Assembly: GCF_030848565.1 (NCBI RefSeq)
Contig: NZ_JAVDDV010000001.1
Coordinates: forward strand, 124,001-188,000
DNA length: 64,000 bases
Source of the DNA: Natronolimnohabitans sp. A-GB9
GTDB taxonomy: Archaea > Halobacteriota > Halobacteria > Halobacteriales > Natrialbaceae
Direction: 5' to 3'
The number at the start of each line of letters is the position of its first letter. Position 1 is the first letter of the stretch. Below, in pieces: positions 53,567-60,951 of this stretch. The translations under genes were made by a program, and so were the position numbers. A model generated the notes under the pieces. It was not told the origin of the DNA. It saw nothing but the letters and a program-made list of their open reading frames with translations, and searched no databases.

Positions 53567-54031
53567 ATGACACTCGAGGTCGAACCCCCCGAGCCGCCGG
53601 AACTGGACTTCGTCGATCCCAACGAGTACGACGACGCGACGATCAGCGCCGAGGGTGACGTCGACTACCGCCGCGAAGAGCTCCAGGCGTTCCTCGAGAA
53701 CGGTGCCTGGGAGGAGGCCTTCGAAGAGTGGCGTGACGACACCGATCTCGAGGAACGCGAGTACGAGATCGCCCGCGATCTCGATCTCTTCGCGGGGTTC
53801 GATTTCTTCTGGGACGACTTCGCCGACAGAGTCGGCTACCACGCGCCCGGAATCCCCGAGGACTGGCAGGCCCGGGAGTACCATCCGGAACTCGACACGT
53901 GGGGAACCGTCTCCTCGATCAACGCCGAGTTGACCGAGTTCGGTCAGATCGTCTCAGTCGTCCTCAAAGAGGAGTACATCGATTGGGAGGCCGAGTACGA
54001 GCCCCCAGAGGATCTGCCGGATTTCGACTGA
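53567..54031 (+). CDS. Conserved acidic hypothetical protein
   Basis: The 154-residue protein is strongly acidic and ends in PEDLPDFD. It starts MTLEVEPPEPPELDFVDPNE and is rich in aromatic residues in the middle (FAGFDFFWDDFADRVGYHAPG). No signal, membrane segment or motif is visible and I do not recognise the family. ATG 53567 is supported by GGAATTCTTATCCG ~30 nt upstream; a longer frame to 53480 crosses the promoter. Confidence 0.7.
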   Translation: MTLEVEPPEPPELDFVDPNEYDDATISAEGDVDYRREELQAFLENGAWEEAFEEWRDDTDLEEREYEIARDLDLFAGFDFFWDDFADRVGYHAPGIPEDWQAREYHPELDTWGTVSSINAELTEFGQIVSVVLKEEYIDWEAEYEPPEDLPDFD

Positions 54032-54139
54032 TACCCCGAGCGTGTCGTCTCCCGACGAAACCGTAGCGATACCCGACCCGGCAAACGCAGGGATAACGTA
54101 GTTTCTCGTAGTTCGATGTATCTCCGGACGGGGTCGACT

Positions 54140-54277
54140 ATGAGCGAGTCCGAATCGATTCAGTACGAGGCCGAGAACCTCGCGTTCGTCTACCAGGACG
54201 AGACCGAGTCCGGCCTACGGCCAGGCCGTCCTCATCGCAGTCACAGCGGTAACAGCGCGGAAGCCCACCGGCTTTAG
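54140..54277 (+). pseudogene. Truncated 5' fragment of an unidentified gene, cut by the tnpB element
   Basis: ATG 54140 reads MSESESIQYEAENLAFVYQD for 20-odd haloarchaeal-looking codons and then runs into RPGRPHRSHSGNSAEAHRL and a TAG inside the hairpin at 54264-54284. The first ~25 residues look like a genuine gene start; the rest is insertion sequence. No continuation of the gene is found downstream of the element, so the remainder may have been deleted. The original product cannot be identified. Confidence 0.5.
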
Positions 54278-54284
54278 CGGTGGG
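54264..54284. repeat. Hairpin with TTTA-type loop upstream of tnpB
   Basis: CCCACCG-GCTTTAG-CGGTGGG pairs over 7 bp, followed by AGGAAGCG. It resembles the right-end hairpin plus AGGATG of other haloarchaeal tnpB elements, so it may be either the left subterminal structure of this element or the right end of an older one. Confidence 0.5.
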
Positions 54285-54388
54285 AGGAAGCGCATACGCT
54301 CCGCGAAGCAATCCACCGACCACAGCATTGCCGACTCCCCCAACGCTATACAAAATATTAATAAAAAGTAACCATTACTGTGATATAC

Positions 54389-55525
54389 ATGGCGTGGGAG
54401 GTGACTCGAACGGTTCGCGTCCGTCTCGACGTGCCCGACGACCGCAAGAGTGACCTCCACGCCACCAACGACAAATTCCAGTACTGCGCGAACCGCACCG
54501 CAGACTGGGCGTGGCGCTACCCCGACGAGGACTGCGTAACCAGCAAGAACGAAGCCGAAGACGCCATCTACGACGACCTTCGTGAAGAAACAGACTACCT
54601 GCACGCGAACCCCGTCCAGAAGGCGATCAAACGCGCCACCGACGACATCGACAACTGCGTTGACCGGCTTGCTGACGGTGAGAACACCAGTAAGCCAGAG
54701 TACGACACGTTCAGCATCGTCTACGACAAGCGGGCAGCGACCTACTACCGAGACAAAGTCAGTCTCGCCACCGTCAACGGCAGAGTCGAATGCGACTACG
54801 ACCTACCCGACGACCCGGACGATACACCACACGGTGAGTATCTGCTGAACGACGACTACTCATTTTCGACCAGCACCGTCCATTACGACAGCGAAGCCGA
54901 CGAGTTCTACCTGCACGCTGCAATGGAACGAGAACTCGACGTTGAACGTCCTGAGAAAGCCGAGCATTCGAACGTGCTTGGCGTGGACTGCAACGTTGAT
55001 GACCACATTGCAGTGACCTCTACGGGCAGGTTCGTCGGCAACGCTGACTATCTCAACCATCAACGCCGCGAATTCGAAAAACGACGGGCCAGCCTCCAAC
55101 AGACTGGAACACGGAACGCCCATCTGACGTTCCAGCGCATTGGCGACAGGTTCGGTCGCTGGAGCGAAGACTACCTTCATCGGTGTTCCAAAGAGATCGT
55201 CGCGGAAGCCAAGCGCCACGGCTGTACGCACATCGCCTTCGAGGACTTGGAGCAGATCCGAGAGCGTATCAGCGACGACAAGAAGTTCCAGCAGTGGGCG
55301 TTCCGCGAACTGCAAGAACAGACCGAACACAAGGCGGAACTGGCTGGTATCGTGGTCGAAACAGTCGAACCGTCCTATACCAGTCAGCAATGCTCGAAGT
55401 GTGGCTGTACGCTCGAAGAGAATCGTGACGGCCAGCACTTCACGTGTCTCGACTGTTCGTACTCGGCAAACGCCGACTACAACGCAGTCGTCGGATTACA
55501 TCCGACGGGCAGCAAAGTCGCGTAG
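54389..55525 (+). CDS. tnpB: TnpB RNA-guided nuclease, C-terminus replaced by frameshift
   Basis: The 378-residue protein has an N-terminal basic region (MAWEVTRTVRVRLDVPDDRK), a wedge region, and the split RuvC nuclease: Asp200 in LGVDCNVDDH, Glu285 in HIAFEDLEQI and Asp363 in SANADYNA. A zinc ribbon lies between (Cys335-x2-Cys338, Cys353-x2-Cys356). TnpB proteins are RNA-guided endonucleases whose guide RNA comes from the element 3' end. After NADYNA a 52-bp insertion changes the frame and ends the protein at TAG 55523, so ~65 C-terminal residues are lost from the product although the catalytic residues stay. ATG 54389 is preceded by an AATATTAATAAAAAG promoter-like stretch. Confidence 0.88.
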   Translation: MAWEVTRTVRVRLDVPDDRKSDLHATNDKFQYCANRTADWAWRYPDEDCVTSKNEAEDAIYDDLREETDYLHANPVQKAIKRATDDIDNCVDRLADGENTSKPEYDTFSIVYDKRAATYYRDKVSLATVNGRVECDYDLPDDPDDTPHGEYLLNDDYSFSTSTVHYDSEADEFYLHAAMERELDVERPEKAEHSNVLGVDCNVDDHIAVTSTGRFVGNADYLNHQRREFEKRRASLQQTGTRNAHLTFQRIGDRFGRWSEDYLHRCSKEIVAEAKRHGCTHIAFEDLEQIRERISDDKKFQQWAFRELQEQTEHKAELAGIVVETVEPSYTSQQCSKCGCTLEENRDGQHFTCLDCSYSANADYNAVVGLHPTGSKVA

Positions 55526-55538
55526 CGACTTTGCGACG
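55487..55538. repeat. 52-bp two-hairpin insertion inside tnpB
   Basis: Two perfect short-loop hairpins, CGTCGGAT-TAC-ATCCGACG (55489-55507) and GCAAAGTCGC-GTA-GCGACTTTGC (55512-55534), interrupt codons that would read NADYNA-AKNVARK. The length of 52 bp (not divisible by 3) shifts the frame. The exact ends are ambiguous by a few bases. Confidence 0.65.
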
Positions 55539-55733
55539 GCGAAAAACGTTGCCCGGAAACTCGCACTCAAACTCCAGCAAGGGCAGAAGTCCCCTGTTGG
55601 AGGGGCGTTCTGTCAGTACGCCCTGAAGTCGGGGACAATGATCGTGAACGCTACTGACGTGGCGTCCGACGCCTACGTGTCGGCAGAACAGGAGTCCACC
55701 GACAAGCCAACGGCTTCAGCCGTTGGTAGCTGA
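55539..55733 (+). pseudogene. Displaced C-terminal segment of tnpB
   Basis: In the frame that follows the insertion the sequence reads AKNVARKLALKLQQGQKSPV, GGAFCQYALKSGTMIVNATD and a variable tail. This is the C-terminal end known in other haloarchaeal TnpB proteins. It is the lost end of the gene at 54389 and would restore a ~440-residue protein if the 52 bp were removed. Confidence 0.75.
55708..55727. repeat. Right-end hairpin of the tnpB element
   Basis: CCAACGGC-TTCA-GCCGTTGG is a perfect 8-bp stem with a TTCA loop, identical in architecture to the hairpin at 19713-19732. It marks the element end and the 3' end of the predicted guide RNA. Confidence 0.7.
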
Positions 55734-55846
55734 CGACACACCGTTCGACCCCACTTTCCTGCGTTCGATACCGCACACTGGAGCGACCGACAGCCGCGAC
55801 TCCAGTCCGCGGCGAGATGGCGATTCAGTTCTCGAGGACGAGTTGC

Positions 55847-56029
55847 CTACCCCGACCACTCCCCGGAGATATCACCAGCGATGTTGTTCCGCCAGTGGTC
55901 GAACTCGGCCGCACAGTCGGCGTTCTCGTCGATGTGATCGACGAACCCCGCGCCGGGGGACGCCAACTCGTCGCCACAGAACGGACAGGCGATCGGGTCG
56001 GACCAGTTCGTCGTCGTGTTGACTGCCAT
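55847..56029 (-). CDS. Small zinc-finger protein (DUF7501-like)
   Basis: The 60-residue protein has CPFCGDELASPGAGFVDHIDE followed by a distal Cys (NADCAAEFDHW), so Cys-x2-Cys, His and Cys could bind one zinc. It ends in WRNNIAGDISGEWSG. It resembles a haloarchaeal family of small zinc-finger proteins that I know as DUF7501, from memory only. A role as a nucleic-acid or protein adaptor is plausible. It lies alone between the tnpB element and the MFS gene. Confidence 0.82.
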   Translation of the reverse strand: MAVNTTTNWSDPIACPFCGDELASPGAGFVDHIDENADCAAEFDHWRNNIAGDISGEWSG

Positions 56030-56249
56030 TGTACCCTACTCTACTGGAACCTCCCAGATAAACGTAGTCGGCTAGGATATATTACAATCATATGTGGTAT
56101 AATCACCCTTATATTCTTTGGCGACCCTGTCCATCGAGGAACACCGCTCGGGCAACCACGAATCCACTCGAGCGGGACCGTCTCGAGTCGACCGCTATCG
56201 AACCGGAGGGTATTCGTCGGTTGGTGCCTGACCGCCTCGATGGACCCGG

Positions 56250-57470
56250 ATGTCGCTTCGAGAGTCGGCCAAGCGGCTCACCCACTACGACGTGCTCGTA
56301 GTGACGGCTGCGATCTGGTTTCTCGCAAAATTCCTCCGGTACGCGTTCCCGCCGCTTTTCGACTCGTTTCAGATGAGTTACGGCGTTTCGAACGCCGTGC
56401 TCGGCACCGCCTACACTGGCTTTATGCTCGTCTACGCGCTCATGCAGTTTCCTTCGGGCGTGCTCGCGGATCGGTTCGGGTCGGTCGGCGTCATCACTGC
56501 GGGCGCAGTCGTCGCCGGGGTCGCCGCACTCGCGTTGCTCGTCGAGTCGCCGTTTTTCGTCCTCGTCGTCGCGATGCTCGTCATAGGTGCCGGCACCGGC
56601 GCCCACAAGACCGTCGCCGTTCGGCTCTTATCCCACGCCTACCCCTCGCGGACGGGCCGAGCGCTGGGTGTTTTCGATACGTTCGGTACCTTCGGCGGCG
56701 TGGTTGCGCCGGCGGCAATCGTCGCCGTCACGGGCGTCTCCTACGCGCTGGGTGCGAGCTGGCGGGTAATCTTCCTCGTCGCCGGTCTCGTCGGTCTCTC
56801 GCTTGCCGTCGCCTTCCGGCTGCGTGTCCCGAAACGCGTTCCGAGCGCAACGGAGGGCGACGCCGCCACCAGCGCCGCCTCTGCGATCGATCTCGGGCAG
56901 TACACGACCCTGTTCCGTGACTGGCGGTTCTCGGTCTTCGCGCTCCTGACGGTGCTGTTCTCGTTCACCTACAATGGGTTCGTCGCGTTCGCGCCGCTGT
57001 ATCTCACACAGGAAGCGGGTCTGACCGACGCGGCCGCCGGACTGCTCTACAGCGCGCTGTTTCTCGCGAGCTTAGTGCAACTCGCGACCGGCGATCTCAG
57101 CGATCGAGTGGGTCGACTCCCGCTTATCGTCGGCACGCTCGGTCTGGCCTCGGTCGCGTTGATCGTCTTTATCGTACTAACTGGTGTCGTCGGTCCGGTC
57201 GTCCTCGGCGCCGCATTGATCGCCGTCGGGATCGGTTCCCACGGCTTCCGACCGGTAAGGGGTGCGTATCTCATGTCGGCGATCCCCGACGAGGTCGCCG
57301 GCGGCGGCCTTGGCGTCGTCCGGACGCTGCTGATGGGCGCCGGTGCGGTCGCGCCGGCCATCGTCGGCGTGGTCTCCGACGTCGCCGGCTTCCAGCCTGC
57401 GTTCGGCCTCCTCGCGGCGTCGATCACTGCCGCGACGGTCCTCGGCGCGTTGCTCTGGACTCTCGAGTGA
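56250..57470 (+). CDS. Major facilitator superfamily transporter
   Basis: The 406-residue protein has 12 predicted helices. The loop 2-3 motif is FPSGVLADRFGSVGVITAG and the related loop in the second half is ATGDLSDRVGRLPLIVG. TGAHKTVAVRLLSHAYPSRTGRALGVFD is a strong helix 4-5 block (ends shown by TGAHKTVAVRL and RTGRALGVFD). The substrate is unknown. It has no obvious partner; a 220-bp upstream spacer holds no recognised signal. Confidence 0.88.
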   Translation: MSLRESAKRLTHYDVLVVTAAIWFLAKFLRYAFPPLFDSFQMSYGVSNAVLGTAYTGFMLVYALMQFPSGVLADRFGSVGVITAGAVVAGVAALALLVESPFFVLVVAMLVIGAGTGAHKTVAVRLLSHAYPSRTGRALGVFDTFGTFGGVVAPAAIVAVTGVSYALGASWRVIFLVAGLVGLSLAVAFRLRVPKRVPSATEGDAATSAASAIDLGQYTTLFRDWRFSVFALLTVLFSFTYNGFVAFAPLYLTQEAGLTDAAAGLLYSALFLASLVQLATGDLSDRVGRLPLIVGTLGLASVALIVFIVLTGVVGPVVLGAALIAVGIGSHGFRPVRGAYLMSAIPDEVAGGGLGVVRTLLMGAGAVAPAIVGVVSDVAGFQPAFGLLAASITAATVLGALLWTLE

Positions 57471-57552
57471 GGTGATTTTCACGCTAACGTAGCCACGAGC
57501 ACATCGATTTACCGTGGAAAGAGTTAACACGCCAGGAAGAATGCGTTAACAC

Positions 57553-57684
57553 ATGGCATTCGCCGAGCCACTCGAGTACGAGTGTGTCGCCTGTGGCCGC
57601 CGTGAGACGGTCGCGGACGCGCTCGTCAGCACCTGCCGACGATGCGGGGGCGAGATGCGAAACGTCGAACTGATTAGCGAGTGA
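57553..57684 (+). CDS. Small rubrerythrin-like zinc-ribbon protein (43 residues)
   Basis: ATG 57553 gives MAFAEPLEYECVACGRRETV, then ADALVSTCRRCGGEMRNVEL, then ISE and TGA. Two CxxC pairs (ECVACG, TCRRCG) form a zinc ribbon, as in the small rubrerythrin-like haloarchaeal proteins. The gene lies between the MFS carrier and the cupin on the same strand. The specific role is unknown; a redox or nucleic-acid adaptor is possible. Confidence 0.82.
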   Translation: MAFAEPLEYECVACGRRETVADALVSTCRRCGGEMRNVELISE

Positions 57685-57768
57685 TCCCGTCGAACGACAC
57701 AACCGACGGCCGGTCGGCTGCAAACGACGACATCGGTTTTTTTGCGCCCGTTCGTGGTAGCCCGCCGT

Positions 57769-58143
57769 ATGTATTCACAGACCGATCTCGACGCCGTCGA
57801 GCCCCGAGACCTCGAGGGGGAAGCACCGACGTTGCTCCCGGTCGGACTCGAGCTCCAGCCCGAGCAGTTGCGTCCAAGCGTCTGGCACTACGAGAAAGGC
57901 GAGGAAAACGCCTACCACCGCCAGGAGCAACAGGAGGAGCTGTACGTCGTCCTCGAGGGGACCGTCGACGTCACCATCGAGCGCGGCGACGACCGCGACG
58001 TCGTCGAACTGACGAAACACGACTTTCTGGTCGTCCCGCCGGAGTCGTGGCGCCAGCTCCGGGCCGTCGAGGAGAGCCGCATACTGGCGATCGGTGCCCC
58101 TAACGTCGACGACGACGGTATCCTCGAGGACGAGGCCGAGTAG
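57769..58143 (+). CDS. Cupin-domain protein
   Basis: The 124-residue protein is a single cupin barrel: WHYEKGEENAYHRQEQQEEL with YVVLEGTVDVTIERGD as the first motif and LVVPPESWRQLRAVEESRIL as the second. The usual motif-1 His pair is reduced to one His (YHRQEQQEE). It probably binds a metal and may sense or convert a small molecule. ATG 57769 follows a T-rich stretch; a start nine codons upstream is less likely. Confidence 0.86.
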   Translation: MYSQTDLDAVEPRDLEGEAPTLLPVGLELQPEQLRPSVWHYEKGEENAYHRQEQQEELYVVLEGTVDVTIERGDDRDVVELTKHDFLVVPPESWRQLRAVEESRILAIGAPNVDDDGILEDEAE

Positions 58144-58153
58144 GCCCGCGCGG

Positions 58154-58254
58154 ATATACTGTCAGCACGATTGGAGATCGAGCGCTCGACTGCGGCCGTC
58201 CCCGCGGATGAGAGCCACGACGTCGCGACCGACAGTTCATACGGACTGCTGTAC
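58154..58254. repeat. Mosaic palindromic repeat, family C core with a family B end
   Basis: The left half (TACTGTCAGCACGATTG, GACTGCGGCCGTC) is family C, whereas the right end CATACGGACTGCTGTA is family B. It starts 11 nt after the cupin stop. It looks like a recombinant or decayed copy. Confidence 0.6.
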
Positions 58255-58301
58255 CCTCGAGGGCACGTTTTTTGCACCTCGAAATCATCAGTTCAACCGA
58301 A

Positions 58302-58757
58302 ATGTCCGCCGAGAATCCGATCGCCGAGGTCGTCGACAACCTCGTGTACGAACCGGTACAGGTCCACGAGCACGGGATCGATCTCACCGTCAGCGCGATC
58401 TACGAGGTCGCCGCCCCCGGCCGACTCGACTTCGGTGGCGACGAACTCGAGGACGCCGACCTCGAACCGGTGGCTACCGAGCTCCGGAATCCGGACGACG
58501 ACTACGGCTGGTGGGACCTCGAGGGCGGCCAGTACGTCCTCCAGCACAACGAGTTCCTGACCGACCTCGAGGAGCCAGTACAGCTCCAGCCGCGAAACGA
58601 GTTGCTGGCTCGGGGCGGCTCCCACCCCTCGATGCTGGTCGCCTCACACTTGCCGCTGATTCCGTTGACCGTCGCCGACGGTGGCCTACAGATCAAGGAG
58701 AACGCGCGGGTATCGACGCTGATTCCGCTCGGTTCGTCACCGACACGCTCCGAGTGA
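58302..58757 (+). CDS. dCTP deaminase / dUTPase-like protein
   Basis: The 151-residue protein shows trimeric dUTPase/dCTP-deaminase features: QVHEHGIDLTVSAIYEV near the start, LQPRNELLARGGSHPSMLVA and the substrate loop IPLTVADGGLQIKENARVST. Short haloarchaeal proteins of this kind are annotated as deaminases, but it is smaller than DCD (~190 residues), so activity is not certain. ATG 58302 is used; an in-frame start ten codons earlier lies inside the promoter. Confidence 0.82.
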   Translation: MSAENPIAEVVDNLVYEPVQVHEHGIDLTVSAIYEVAAPGRLDFGGDELEDADLEPVATELRNPDDDYGWWDLEGGQYVLQHNEFLTDLEEPVQLQPRNELLARGGSHPSMLVASHLPLIPLTVADGGLQIKENARVSTLIPLGSSPTRSE

Positions 58758-58783
58758 GCCGTCGGAGACGGCGGTCATCGACG

Positions 58784-60367
58784 TCAATCGGCTTCTTCTG
58801 CCGTCTCGTCGTCTTCTTCGCGGAGTTTGAACTTCTGGACCTTCCCCGTCGTCGTTCGAGGGAGTTCCTCGACGAACTCGACCTCACGGGGGTGTTTGTA
58901 CTCCGCGAGATTGGTCAGACAGTACTCTTTGATCTCGTCTTCCGTAACGTCGGCGTCGGAAGTGGGAACGATAAAGGCCTTTATCGTCTCGCCACGCCGT
59001 TCGTCGGGAATACCTGCAACGGCGGCGTCGGCGACGGCCTCGTGTTCGAAGAGCAACTCCTCGACTTCGCGCGGGTAGACGTTGTAGCCGCCCGTGACGA
59101 TCATATGTTTCTCGCGATCGACGACGTAGAAGAAGCCGTCTTCGTCGTGATACCCGATGTCGCCGGTGTGGAACCAGCGTGTGTCCCCTTCCTCGGTGAA
59201 CGCCTCCTCGTTGGCCCCGGGCAGCTCGTAGTACCCTTTCATCACGTTCGGCCCGGAGACGACGATCTCGCCGGTGATCTCGTGGAGGTCCGCCTCGTCT
59301 TCGTCGACCGGCCCCTCTTCGATCGGGTCGACGGCCTCGAAGGACTCGTCGACGACCTTCGCGTCGATTCCTGGGAGGGTCGTGCCGATGCTCCCGACGC
59401 GACGGCCTTCGTCCGGGCTGTTGAAGTGAGTGATCGGGCTCGTTTCGGTCAGCCCGTACCCTTCGTAGATCGTCGCGTCGTAGAGCTCTTCGAACGTTCT
59501 GAGTACCTCGACGGGGATGCCCGATCCGCCGACGCCACAGAGACGCAGTGAGGAAAGATCGAACTCCTCGGCGTTGGGTTGGTTGATGATGTCGTTGTAC
59601 ATCGCGGGAACGCCGTGCATGATGGTCAGGTCCTCGTCCTCGATGAGCGAGAGGGCGTCCTGGGCGTCCCACTTCGGCATCGGATAGAACGCCCCGCCGT
59701 TGAACAGCGTCGCGTTCATCACGACGGTCATCCCGTAGATGTGAAACAGCGGCAACACGCCGAGAGACCGATCGTCCGGTCCGATCCCGTCGGGAGCCAG
59801 CTGTGCTGCGGCGCCGGCGTTCGAGACGAGGTTTCGGTGAGTGAGCTGGACGCCTTTCGGCTGGCCGGTCGTACCGGACGTGTAGGGTTGGACCGCGACG
59901 TCGTCGTCGCCACGATCGGCGATTTCGGGATCTCCTGGCTCGAGAAACGCCTCGAACTCGGTGGCGCCGTCGGCCTCGCCACCGACGCTGACGACGTGCT
60001 CGACGGCCGTTTCGTCGCGTACCTCCTGGACGAACGGGACCAGATCGGCCAGCGTCACGACCACCTTGGCCTCGCTGTCGGCGAGCAGGTGGCCGATCTC
60101 GCGGGCTTTGTACTGGGGATTCATTGGGACGACGACCCCGCCTGCACGCAGCGTTCCGTGGAACCCGATCAGAAACGGCGGGACGTTCGGCAGATAGAGC
60201 GCGACTCGATCGTCGACCCCCAGCCCCCGCTCCTCGAGGGCGGCGGCGAACGCGCCGGTCTGCCCCCAAAACTCCTCGTAGCTCGTCTGGGCCCCTTGAA
60301 ACTCGATCGCGGTGTTCTCGCCGTGGTCTTCGACTGCAGCCTCGAGGCTGGTGACAATGTTCGCCAT
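58784..60367 (-). CDS. Long-chain fatty-acid--CoA ligase (AMP-forming)
   Basis: The 527-residue acyl-adenylating enzyme has the AMP motif PYTSGTTGQPKGVQLTHRNL near residue 165, EGYGLTETSPITHF, WFHTGDIGYHDEDGFFYVVD and the C-terminal lysine region LPRTTTGKVQKFKLR. It would activate fatty or aromatic acids to acyl-CoA. It is transcribed toward the dCTP deaminase gene and shares the strand of the E1 operon upstream but is separated from it by a family C repeat. Confidence 0.93.
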   Translation of the reverse strand: MANIVTSLEAAVEDHGENTAIEFQGAQTSYEEFWGQTGAFAAALEERGLGVDDRVALYLPNVPPFLIGFHGTLRAGGVVVPMNPQYKAREIGHLLADSEAKVVVTLADLVPFVQEVRDETAVEHVVSVGGEADGATEFEAFLEPGDPEIADRGDDDVAVQPYTSGTTGQPKGVQLTHRNLVSNAGAAAQLAPDGIGPDDRSLGVLPLFHIYGMTVVMNATLFNGGAFYPMPKWDAQDALSLIEDEDLTIMHGVPAMYNDIINQPNAEEFDLSSLRLCGVGGSGIPVEVLRTFEELYDATIYEGYGLTETSPITHFNSPDEGRRVGSIGTTLPGIDAKVVDESFEAVDPIEEGPVDEDEADLHEITGEIVVSGPNVMKGYYELPGANEEAFTEEGDTRWFHTGDIGYHDEDGFFYVVDREKHMIVTGGYNVYPREVEELLFEHEAVADAAVAGIPDERRGETIKAFIVPTSDADVTEDEIKEYCLTNLAEYKHPREVEFVEELPRTTTGKVQKFKLREEDDETAEEAD

Positions 60368-60519
60368 GATCTATGTAGTATATTCACACACCTTTTCAAA
60401 AAGATTGGCAAGAGGCGGGTCGGCGGTTCCGCAGCCCCTTGGGTCAGTTCGCGATGGTCTGGTGCATACGAGAGAGCAACCGCTCCTCGCGGACGGTACG
60501 CCCGAGGCTGTCCGTATCC

Positions 60520-60632
60520 TCATACTGCCGGACAGCACGATTCACCGATCGGTCGCGCGACTGCGGCCGTCCCGCGGGTGACGGCCGCGAGTTCGCGACC
60601 GACGTGTTACTGACTGCTGTCCGGCAGTATCA
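60520..60632 (-). repeat. TGA-flanked palindromic repeat, family C, best-preserved copy
   Basis: The terminal inverted repeats ATACTGCCGGACAGCA (60522-60537) and TGCTGTCCGGCAGTAT (60615-60630) match over all 16 bp. A second pair of ~22-nt arms (CGGTCGCG...GGCCGTC and its complement) flanks CCGCGGG. On the minus strand it runs TGA-TAC...GTA-TGA. It lies 55 nt after the lipoyl-protein stop. Confidence 0.88.
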
Positions 60633-60687
60633 GTCGGTTCCTCGTTTCGGTCGGTGGCAGTGGTGTGGGTGTGTTCGTCGAACGCGA

Positions 60688-60951
60688 TCACGACGGATCG
60701 ATCCAGGCGAGGACGTCGCCTCGCTCGAACTCGTCGTCTTCCTCGAGGGCGATCTCGTCGAGCGTCCCGCTTTCGGGTGCCGGAACGTCGACGCTTACCT
60801 TCTCGACCTGGAACTCACAGAGATCGTCGCCCGCCTCGACGCGGCTCCCTTCGCTCAGAAACCAGTTGACGACGACACCCTCGTCCTCGTCCGTGTCCGC
60901 CGGCCAGACGTCACCGGTCTCGACGGCGACGCGGTCGTCGGTTGCAGTCAT
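60688..60951 (-). CDS. Free lipoyl-domain protein (E2-like carrier)
   Basis: The 87-residue protein is a single lipoyl domain: VVVNWFLSEGSRVEAGDDLCEF, then the lipoylation site QVEKVSVDVPAPESGTLDEI with Lys in VEK. No peripheral-subunit-binding or acyltransferase domain follows, so it carries the dithiolane arm but cannot transfer the acyl group itself. It overlaps the E1beta stop by 4 nt and is thus the third gene of the operon. No E2 core or E3 is in this window. Confidence 0.9.
   Translation of the reverse strand: MTATDDRVAVETGDVWPADTDEDEGVVVNWFLSEGSRVEAGDDLCEFQVEKVSVDVPAPESGTLDEIALEEDDEFERGDVLAWIDPS

Larger units (their letters stand above)
54264..55735 (+). mobile_element. IS200/IS605-family tnpB-only element (IS1341 type)
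   Basis: It contains tnpB, no tnpA, and ends at hairpin CCAACGGC-TTCA-GCCGTTGG (55708-55727) followed by TAGCTGA. The left boundary is uncertain; the upstream hairpin at 54264 is taken as an approximate limit. No direct repeats are expected, as this family inserts without target duplication. The 3' segment after the tnpB stop is the likely guide-RNA region. Confidence 0.65.
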
